Positions 1-4,907 of a DNA stretch of 6,085 nucleotides are shown here, piece by piece; positions within the stretch are counted from its first letter, which is position 1, and each line of letters opens with the position of its first letter. A model generated the notes under the pieces. The model was given only the letters and a program-made list of their open reading frames with translations, was not told the DNA's origin and made no database searches. The translations under genes were made by a program, and so were the position numbers. This stretch comes from Archaeoglobaceae archaeon (lineage in GTDB: Archaea > Halobacteriota > Archaeoglobi > Archaeoglobales > Archaeoglobaceae), in assembly GCA_027016055.1 (NCBI GenBank), contig JALWBF010000187.1, positions 405 to 6,489 on the forward strand, read 5' to 3'.

Positions 1-588
1 CGTAACAGGATTGCTCGGCCCTATTATAACCCCGTCGCATCCGTTCAAAGCCTTAATTACATCATCGGTAGCCTTTGCATTCTCTATTCCCTTAAAATAT
101 ATATCTAGAACATCCGGCTCGCCTTTGTGCTTAACCCAGAACTCCTGAAAGTGCATCTCCCCTTGAGGAGTTACGATGATGGTGGCAACTTCATCTTCGC
201 ACATCGGCAGGACTTCGGCTTTCACTCCGAACGCATTCTTAAGCCTTCTTGTAGCTTCCGTTAGCGAGTATCCTTGCTTTAGAAGTTCGGAACGAAAGAT
301 ATGAGTAGCCCTATCCAAATCGCCTATCATCATGAACTCATCGAATCCGAGCCTCTTCAGCTGTTCGTGCGTTTTGAACGTATCACCCTTTATCCCCCAC
401 CATTTTTCATCATCTATAACATCCGCGAGAGCGTATATGACGGAATCTATGTCCGGACAAAGCTTGTTTCCGGAAATCCAAATATCCTCGGCTGTATTCA
501 CTATTACGGTTAGATCATCAACGAGTTCCTTCAATCCTCGCAAAAGCTTCGGTGTTCCGGTTCCTCCGGAGAGAACGACTATTTTCAT
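1..588 (-). CDS. cofD: 2-phospho-L-lactate transferase CofD (partial, C-terminus outside window)
   Basis: This encodes the transferase that moves the phospholactyl group from its activated guanosine form (LPPG; phosphoenolpyruvyl forms are used in some lineages) to the deazaflavin Fo, giving coenzyme F420-0. It is a cytosolic step of F420 biosynthesis. Reading down from the ATG at 588-586 gives 196 codons open to the window edge. Visible family motifs are the N-terminal nucleotide-binding loop SGGTGTPKL (residues 7-15), NTAEDIWISG (31-40) followed by the acidic PDIDSV (45-50, likely metal ligands D46 and D48), GDLDRATH (89-96), and GPSNP (190-194), which just precedes the edge. CofD proteins are usually about 300 residues, so roughly a third is missing; nothing looks broken. 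The start was chosen because the Rossmann-like MKIVVLSGG begins there and a TATA element lies about 30 bases upstream. It diverges from the HD-ATPase gene. The identification is firm from motifs. Confidence 0.93.
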   Translation of the reverse strand, partial: MKIVVLSGGTGTPKLLRGLKELVDDLTVIVNTAEDIWISGNKLCPDIDSVIYALADVIDDEKWWGIKGDTFKTHEQLKRLGFDEFMMIGDLDRATHIFRSELLKQGYSLTEATRRLKNAFGVKAEVLPMCEDEVATIIVTPQGEMHFQEFWVKHKGEPDVLDIYFKGIENAKATDDVIKALNGCDGVIIGPSNPVT

Positions 589-614
589 AACTTTATTGCT
601 CTGCTGAGGGTAAG

Positions 615-623
615 TAAATAAAA
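615..623 (-). promoter_or_regulatory. Putative TATA box of cofD
   Basis: On the minus strand this reads TTTTATTTA, centred about 31 bases before the cofD ATG. Archaeal TATA boxes lie about 25 bases before the transcription start, so the leader would be only a few bases long. No Shine-Dalgarno sequence is seen between it and the ATG, which fits a near-leaderless mRNA. This is inferred from spacing and composition only. Confidence 0.5.
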
Positions 624-682
624 GTTTGCGAAAATGGATAGAGGAATTGTAAACATAAGTAAATTGCAGATAGAAAGTTAAG

Positions 683-694
683 TATTTATTTAAA
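683..694 (+). promoter_or_regulatory. Putative TATA box of the HD-ATPase gene (leaderless start)
   Basis: The AT-only run TATTTATTTAAA lies about 17-28 bases before the ATG at 711, with a purine-rich GAAAGTTAAG just upstream that could serve as the BRE. The spacing places the transcription start at or next to the ATG, and there is no Shine-Dalgarno sequence in the preceding CGAACTTTGG. The 122-bp gap to cofD therefore holds two back-to-back promoters and no sign of another gene. Confidence 0.5.
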
Positions 695-710
695 TGTTAA
701 CGAACTTTGG

Positions 711-3587
711 ATGATGTTTGAGAATAGCACACTATTCAAGAAACTTGAAGAAAGGTCTCCTAAAAAGGCTGAGTTGATTAAGGAGGTTTACGAGAAATTT
801 AAAGATGATATTGAGGCTATTAAAAAGCTGTTCTCGGATTTTACAGATCACGATATCAGTCATTGCGAGTCAGTTATCAAGAGATTAGAAGAATTAGTTA
901 TAGACGAAGATTTATTGAGGAATTCGAAGTGGAAAAAGGTCAGAGGCGAATGGAGACTGTATTTAAAAGATGACGCTTATCTGACTGAAGATGAAATTGT
1001 TCTTCTTTTTCTTGCGATTTTACTCCATGACATAGGAATGTCGCCTAAAATCGACGATAAACTTAAGGAATTACTTGGTAAGGCTAAGTGTGGCAAAGTT
1101 AAGAAAGATGAAATCGAGGAAATCAAGCGGATAGTTAGAGAAACACACCACATCAGATCAAAAGAGTTTATCGAGAAAAATGAAGATTTGAAAACGCTTA
1201 TGGAAAAATATAGGTTTGATAAATATATAGATGCGTTAGCGGATGTAGTTGAGGGGCACAGAATCGATCCATGCGACCTTTTCAATAAATTTAAAAAGGT
1301 TTACGACGTAAGAGTTCCGCTCTTGGCTTTTCTGCTCGAAATAGCGGATGATATGGACATAGGTCCGCACAGGGTTGACAGGTTCATTTCGGAAGACTGG
1401 ATTTGGTTCTACTTGGGTAAAGAAAACATCAAGCATGTCTTAGCAAACATGAGCGTTGAAAAGCCTTATAGAGAGGGAGACCGTGTCGAATACGAAGTTT
1501 GCATAAAAGATTTGGAGAAATACAGTTTTATCTTGGAGCTTGTTTATAACAAGTGGTGGGTTAAGATAGAGAACAGAATAAACAGATTTGGGCTTGTTGG
1601 TGTGTTCAGTGAGAAAGAGGATATAATAGCTTGGAGATATGTTTTACCTTCAAAAGTTGAGTTTAAGGTTAAAGCTGAAGGTATAGATGCAGACTGGAGC
1701 AAGAAGTTTGAAGTGGATAGACGCGTTTTTGCCGATCTTTTGAGTAGCAGAGTTTATGAAGACAGATGGGAGTATGCGTTTAGGGAGTTAATAGCAAACT
1801 GTTTTGATGCGATAAAAATGAGGGCTTACGAAGATGACTCCTTTGACAATCCAGAGGTTAAGATTGATGTTAGGTTTGTAGGGGATTGGGTTGAGATAAC
1901 TATAGAGGACAATGGAATAGGAATGAACTTGAGAGATATAGAGGATTATTTACTGAAGGTGGGTAGGAGCTTTTACAGCGAACTAAGGGAGAAGGATTTT
2001 GAGAAGGCAAAGGCGATTAATCCAATTGGATACTATGGCATAGGATTTTTATCGAGTTTTATGCTTTTGAGGAATGACAAGGGTGATTTTGAAGGTAGCA
2101 TCGAAGTGGAGACAAAGAAGAAGGATTACGATGCGGTTAAAGTTTTGATATTAAATCCGAATCTACCAGTTATAAAGTTTAAATCAGATAGGGATAAAGT
2201 TGGAACGGTTATAAAGATTAGGTGTAGGAATAGGGAGGTTAAGGGGTTCTTTGAACGTATTTTAAATTTTGTGAATCTCTGCAAGGCTAACGGAGTTAAT
2301 GTGAATGTTTTTCCGTTTTTTGAAATTGTAATCTCCGTCTTTGAGATTGGTGACAAAAAATTGGAAATACCAATTGTCATCAAGATTGAAGATGCTGAGA
2401 TTTGGAACGGCTGTATTAAGCCAGAATTGTTTATACATGGTGAGAAGTTTAAAGAAGTAGGTGTTAAACATGAAAGTGGAAATTACAAATTAGAAATTTG
2501 GAAAGGTTTATCTAAATATGTTAAAATTTTTAATTACAAAATTCTAATACCAATAAATCAGTTGAATGATCTACTCAGAGTTACTACTGAGGTAATCGAG
2601 GATATATTCCCAAAATATAAATTAAGATCTAAAAATGTTGAATTGACGTTATCTATTGATGTTAATAGAGAATTCATTAATGTTAATGGTATCGCATGTG
2701 GTTTAGAAAATAATAGGCACTTTGAAGTATTTAGCGTATCAAAAATAGACAAAGTCCCAATAATGTTAATCCTAAACATGAATTTAAGAAATCCAAACTA
2801 TACAGATTTAAAAAAGACCAAAATTGAGATCCCAAAAGAAGTTTTGAGAGAATTGTTCAAAAAGTTGAAAGACAGCGGAGTAGTTTTAGATTTAATTTGC
2901 TCTCCCTTTAGAGTTGATGACATAGACTTTGAGGAAATAGGAGCAATAGATTTCGTTAAAAGTTGTTTGAAATTTGAGAGTTTATATGGTGATTTCCTAA
3001 CACTTGATGAGATTAAAGAAATGGGTAAGGAGCCAATTATAGTTGATGTTGAACTTATTGAGAATTTTAAAGATGAATGTAAAAACTTATGGAATAAGCA
3101 AGGATTAGTCCCCTTAAGTCGTAAATATAATGACTTTTTAAGGACAACATGTCGGAGGGTTAGTGATTACATCTTTAAGAGATGTGAAGAATGTAAAAGT
3201 AAAAGTAATGATTGTGTATTTAAATGGAAAGGGTATTATATAACAAATTCTGATTTTAAGGATTTATGTCATAGGAAAGATATCTTTGTTATTAAAATTG
3301 AAACGGAAATACAAAAGGAAAAAGATGTAGGAATAATACGTCGTATAGTTTATGAACATTGCTTTATTCTCGATAATCCTTTTGTAAAAGCTATATGCGA
3401 GATGTGGAAAAAACAAAAAATGACTTTAGATGAAATCAGACTTATATTCGAAGAGACTGGTGGGATAGCAAATCGTAAAGGCTATGCAACTGTAAAGGAC
3501 ATCGAAAATCTTGCGAATGCAGATGAAAATATCAAAAAAGGCTATGAGTTGATCAAAAAGTGGATGGAAAAGCAGAAGCAAAGCTAA
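711..3587 (+). CDS. HD-domain phosphohydrolase fused to an Hsp90-like (Bergerat) ATPase
   Basis: This is a 958-residue soluble protein with no signal peptide or membrane segment. Residues about 40-220 carry an HD metal-dependent phosphohydrolase signature: TDHDISH (45-51), LLHDIG (104-109, the HD pair H106/D107), THH (145-147), EGH (181-183) and EIADDMD (210-216), so all expected metal ligands appear present. Residues about 335-510 form a Bergerat ATPase of Hsp90 type: ELIANCFDA (359-367; E359 general base, N363 Mg ligand), DNGIGM (400-405), the lid IGYYGIGF (439-446) and GTVIKI (498-503). Residues about 560-958 are unrecognised and include C814, C825, C828, C835 and C853, a possible zinc site. 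The start is ATG 711 (ATG 714 is equally possible), placed by a TATA box at leaderless spacing. The gene is isolated, divergent from cofD and convergent with map. GC falls sharply after about 2350. Function is not known; ATP-gated hydrolysis of a nucleotide or signal, in stress or antiviral defence, is inference. Confidence 0.85.
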   Translation: MMFENSTLFKKLEERSPKKAELIKEVYEKFKDDIEAIKKLFSDFTDHDISHCESVIKRLEELVIDEDLLRNSKWKKVRGEWRLYLKDDAYLTEDEIVLLFLAILLHDIGMSPKIDDKLKELLGKAKCGKVKKDEIEEIKRIVRETHHIRSKEFIEKNEDLKTLMEKYRFDKYIDALADVVEGHRIDPCDLFNKFKKVYDVRVPLLAFLLEIADDMDIGPHRVDRFISEDWIWFYLGKENIKHVLANMSVEKPYREGDRVEYEVCIKDLEKYSFILELVYNKWWVKIENRINRFGLVGVFSEKEDIIAWRYVLPSKVEFKVKAEGIDADWSKKFEVDRRVFADLLSSRVYEDRWEYAFRELIANCFDAIKMRAYEDDSFDNPEVKIDVRFVGDWVEITIEDNGIGMNLRDIEDYLLKVGRSFYSELREKDFEKAKAINPIGYYGIGFLSSFMLLRNDKGDFEGSIEVETKKKDYDAVKVLILNPNLPVIKFKSDRDKVGTVIKIRCRNREVKGFFERILNFVNLCKANGVNVNVFPFFEIVISVFEIGDKKLEIPIVIKIEDAEIWNGCIKPELFIHGEKFKEVGVKHESGNYKLEIWKGLSKYVKIFNYKILIPINQLNDLLRVTTEVIEDIFPKYKLRSKNVELTLSIDVNREFINVNGIACGLENNRHFEVFSVSKIDKVPIMLILNMNLRNPNYTDLKKTKIEIPKEVLRELFKKLKDSGVVLDLICSPFRVDDIDFEEIGAIDFVKSCLKFESLYGDFLTLDEIKEMGKEPIIVDVELIENFKDECKNLWNKQGLVPLSRKYNDFLRTTCRRVSDYIFKRCEECKSKSNDCVFKWKGYYITNSDFKDLCHRKDIFVIKIETEIQKEKDVGIIRRIVYEHCFILDNPFVKAICEMWKKQKMTLDEIRLIFEETGGIANRKGYATVKDIENLANADENIKKGYELIKKWMEKQKQS

Positions 3588-3600
3588 GTGATAAACATCT

Positions 3601-4458
3601 TTAAGTAATAACTCTCGCTCCGTTCTCCTCAACTATAACCGTATGCTCAGCTTGGCTTACCAAACCCTTTCCAACCTCAGCAAGCACAGGATAAGCTCTG
3701 AGAACACCTTCTCTAACGAGCTTCGCCAAAATTACGTCTGAAGCGTTCAACCACCTCTTTGCGAAAGGCAACGTTTTATACTTTTTCAGGATTTCATCCA
3801 TAAGCTGTCTCGCCTGCTTCATTCTAACCGATTTAACGGCTATCAACGAGAATATCTCGCACTCACTCCTTTCCGCAACCTTTCCAACGCCGTTCGTGAC
3901 GAAGGGCTCGATTGCTATTACCATTCCCTCCCTAAGCTCAACTCCTTTCTCGATTTTGACGTTATATATCGTTGGAGGTGCATGGGCTATGTAGCGATCC
4001 AAACCGTGTCCCGTTAGATTTATAACAGGCTTAAATCCGAATTCCGTGATCGTATTGAATATAGCTTCGCTAACTTCGGCCGTATTCACCCCGGCGTGTA
4101 TAACATCTATGGCGTTCTTCAAAGCTTCCTCAGCAGCCTTCACGAGATCTTCGTTGTCTCCCAAATCAACCGTTACGGCTGTATCGGCTATGTAGCCATC
4201 CACATGCGCTCCTATGTCGAGCTTGACAACATCTCCTTCCTTAAATTCTCTCTCATCGTTAGCTTTCGGCGTAAAATGCGCGGCATCGCTGTTTATCGAT
4301 ATGTTGCACGGAAAAGCCGGCTCCGCTCCTAGTTCTTTGATCCTGTTTTCAACGAACTCCGCAACCTCAAGCAGCTTAACTCCGGGCTTTATCAGCTTAA
4401 CTGCTTCTTCCCTAACCTGTCTTAGAATTTTTCCGGCTTCTATATACTTCTCGATCAT
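3601..4458 (-). CDS. map: Methionine aminopeptidase, archaeal type II
   Basis: This cytosolic dinuclear metalloprotease removes the initiator methionine from nascent proteins. All five metal ligands of the pita-bread fold are present in order: D81 (in KLDIGAHVDG), D92 (YIADTA), H151 (GHGLD), E184 (AIEPF) and E271 (QAEHT). H61 (AHFTP) and H159 (AHAPP), the conserved substrate-side histidines, are also there. The type II helical insertion lies between about residues 195 and 262, and the total of 285 residues is close to the usual archaeal length (about 295). The ATG at 4458-4456 is the only candidate start: the 18 codons upstream to an in-frame TAG (4515-4513) contain no ATG, GTG or TTG. There is no Shine-Dalgarno sequence. 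The gene converges with the HD-ATPase gene, with only 13 bases between the two stop codons and no clear terminator there. A C/D sRNA lies upstream on the same strand. Confidence 0.96.
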   Translation of the reverse strand: MIEKYIEAGKILRQVREEAVKLIKPGVKLLEVAEFVENRIKELGAEPAFPCNISINSDAAHFTPKANDEREFKEGDVVKLDIGAHVDGYIADTAVTVDLGDNEDLVKAAEEALKNAIDVIHAGVNTAEVSEAIFNTITEFGFKPVINLTGHGLDRYIAHAPPTIYNVKIEKGVELREGMVIAIEPFVTNGVGKVAERSECEIFSLIAVKSVRMKQARQLMDEILKKYKTLPFAKRWLNASDVILAKLVREGVLRAYPVLAEVGKGLVSQAEHTVIVEENGARVIT

Positions 4459-4497
4459 TGCGCCGAATTGTTTATCTGGTAAGATTACACTTACGCT

Positions 4498-4505
4498 GAT
4501 TATAC
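4498..4505 (-). promoter_or_regulatory. Weak candidate TATA box of map
   Basis: The minus strand reads GTATAATC about 40-47 bases before the map ATG, which would give a leader of about 15-20 bases. It is a poor match, and no better element was found in the 125 bases between map and the upstream sRNA. map could instead be read from the sRNA promoter. The rest of 4459-4582 shows nothing else I can support. Confidence 0.25.
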
Positions 4506-4582
4506 GATCGGGCTATTCTTCCTAAATTAGAACAGATTCCAGGCTTATCACTAACGGATTACATCGGTGGTTGGTTCTCCGT

Positions 4583-4644
4583 TGAGGCTCAGAGGCGGAA
4601 CATTTCATCATCTCTCAGCGCGTTGGCCCTTCATCATCGCCACA
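4583..4644 (-). ncRNA. C/D box guide sRNA (2'-O-methylation guide), minus strand
   Basis: Read on the minus strand, all four boxes of an archaeal C/D sRNA occur in order with canonical spacing: box C ATGATGA (4637-4631), a 12-nt guide AGGGCCAACGCG (4630-4619), box D' CTGA (4618-4615), spacer GAG, box C' ATGATGA (4611-4605), a 12-nt guide AATGTTCCGCCT (4604-4593) and box D CTGA (4592-4589). The ends pair as GGC/GCC next to the boxes, then a T-T mismatch and two more pairs, so the terminal stem is imperfect. Such RNAs assemble with L7Ae, Nop5 and fibrillarin. By the box+5 rule the predicted targets are CGCGUUGGCCCU (modified U, 5th base) and AGGCGGAACAUU (modified G, 5th base); I could not place either in an RNA. 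No T-run follows the 3' end, so the ends are probably set by processing. Confidence 0.82.
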
Positions 4645-4672
4645 GTTTTTTAGACATTCGTTCTAATATCTT
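4645..4672. promoter_or_regulatory. Shared divergent promoter spacer between the two C/D sRNA genes
   Basis: This AT-rich 28-bp spacer separates the 5' ends of two oppositely oriented sRNAs. A T-run ending in TAGA (4646-4653) lies about 24 bases before the plus-strand sRNA, and AAGATATTAG on the minus strand (4672-4663) lies about 22 bases before the minus-strand sRNA. Each is a plausible but weak TATA element. If real, the two pre-initiation complexes would overlap and could exclude each other. Confidence 0.35.
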
Positions 4673-4734
4673 TAGCCACGATGATGAAAGCGAGCCGCTG
4701 AACGGTGATGAACTTTACCACTTCTGAGTGGCTA
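4673..4734 (+). ncRNA. C/D box guide sRNA (2'-O-methylation guide), plus strand
   Basis: This is a textbook archaeal C/D sRNA: box C ATGATGA (4681-4687), 10-nt guide AAGCGAGCCG (4688-4697), box D' CTGA (4698-4701), spacer ACG, box C' GTGATGA (4705-4711), 12-nt guide ACTTTACCACTT (4712-4723) and box D CTGA (4724-4727). A perfect 7-bp terminal stem, TAGCCAC (4673-4679) with GTGGCTA (4728-4734), closes the kink-turn. Predicted targets are CGGCUCGCUU (U at 5th base) and AAGUGGUAAAGU (G at 5th base). Eight bases of the second, AAGUGGUA, match from memory the conserved 23S rRNA segment just 3' of the A-loop; the other target was not placed. No plus-strand T-run follows, so 3' maturation is likely by nucleolytic trimming to the stem. 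The gene ends 8 bases from the 3' end of the convergent tRNA gene. Confidence 0.88.
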
Positions 4735-4735
4735 T

Positions 4736-4741
4736 AAAAAA
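4736..4741 (-). terminator. T6 tract terminating tRNA-Ala
   Basis: On the minus strand six consecutive T residues begin two bases after the discriminator base of the tRNA. Oligo-T tracts are the usual archaeal termination signal. The tract lies directly against the terminal stem of the convergent sRNA, so both RNA genes end in the same few bases. Confidence 0.6.
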
Positions 4742-4742
4742 G

Positions 4743-4816
4743 TGGACCGGTGGGGATTTGAACCCCAGGCCTTCGCCATGCCAAGGCGACGCTCTACCAG
4801 GCTGAGCTACCGGCCC
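4743..4816 (-). tRNA. tRNA-Ala (anticodon GGC)
   Basis: The minus strand folds as a complete 74-nt cloverleaf without intron. The acceptor arm GGGCCGG pairs with CCGGTCC and includes G3-U70, the identity element of alanine tRNA, followed by discriminator A73. The D arm is GCTC/GAGC with GG in the loop. The anticodon stem TCGCC/GGCGA encloses TTGGCAT, giving anticodon GGC, which reads GCC and GCU. The T arm is TGGGG/CCCCA with loop TTCAAAT. CCA is not encoded (A73 is followed by CTT), so it must be added by the nucleotidyltransferase. A TATA element precedes the gene and T6 follows it. Confidence 0.98.
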
Positions 4817-4840
4817 TTAAAAAAGCGTTTACCAAAGAGA

Positions 4841-4849
4841 TTATAAAGA
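4841..4849 (-). promoter_or_regulatory. TATA box of tRNA-Ala
   Basis: The minus strand reads TCTTTATAA, centred about 29 bases before the first tRNA base, with a purine-containing CCGAAA just upstream as a possible BRE. The spacing puts the transcription start a few bases before G1. The gap 4817-4907 holds this promoter and the divergent one of the lipoprotein gene, and nothing else seen. Confidence 0.6.
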
Positions 4850-4876
4850 TTTCGGTCGTATCAAAAGCTTGGATAA

Positions 4877-4885
4877 AGATATAAG
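4877..4885 (+). promoter_or_regulatory. TATA box of the lipoprotein gene (leaderless start)
   Basis: AAGATATAAG is centred about 27 bases before the ATG at 4908. Transcription should begin at or within a few bases of the ATG. The bases before the ATG (ATCGATAGCCT) contain no Shine-Dalgarno sequence, consistent with leaderless translation. Confidence 0.5.
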
Positions 4886-4907
4886 CAAGGATTTGAATCG
4901 ATAGCCT

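Noticed and set aside
301..607. Plus-strand open frames at 301-513 and 332-607
   Set aside because: They lie antisense to cofD, which has clear family motifs; their translations show no motif and no promoter or start context.
977..2779. Several minus-strand open frames of 66-102 codons inside the HD-ATPase gene, and one at 3426-3632
   Set aside because: They are antisense shadows of a long gene with recognisable catalytic motifs; none has a plausible promoter or protein-like composition.
3588..3600. Bidirectional terminator between the HD-ATPase gene and map
   Set aside because: The 13-base gap has no hairpin and no T-run on either strand, so nothing supports a terminator call.
4459..4512. 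N-terminal extension of map by 18 in-frame codons
   Set aside because: The frame is open back to a TAG at 4515-4513, but it contains no ATG, GTG or TTG, so the ATG at 4458 must be the start.
4096..4525. Plus-strand open frames at 4096-4332 and 4214-4525
   Set aside because: They are antisense to map, whose catalytic residues are all intact.
4688..4701. D' guide of the plus-strand sRNA targeting the conserved CGGCUC near the 23S peptidyl transferase centre
   Set aside because: Only six contiguous bases match from memory before mismatches, too few for a credible duplex.
4605..4711. Repeated TCATCAT / ATGATGA motifs as a short repeat array or operator sites
   Set aside because: Their spacing and orientation relative to CTGA boxes are fully explained by C and C' boxes of two oppositely oriented sRNAs.
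4673..4734. Inverted repeat TAGCCAC/GTGGCTA as a hairpin terminator
   Set aside because: The arms are separated by 48 bases holding all four C/D boxes, so the repeat is the terminal stem of an sRNA and not a terminator hairpin.
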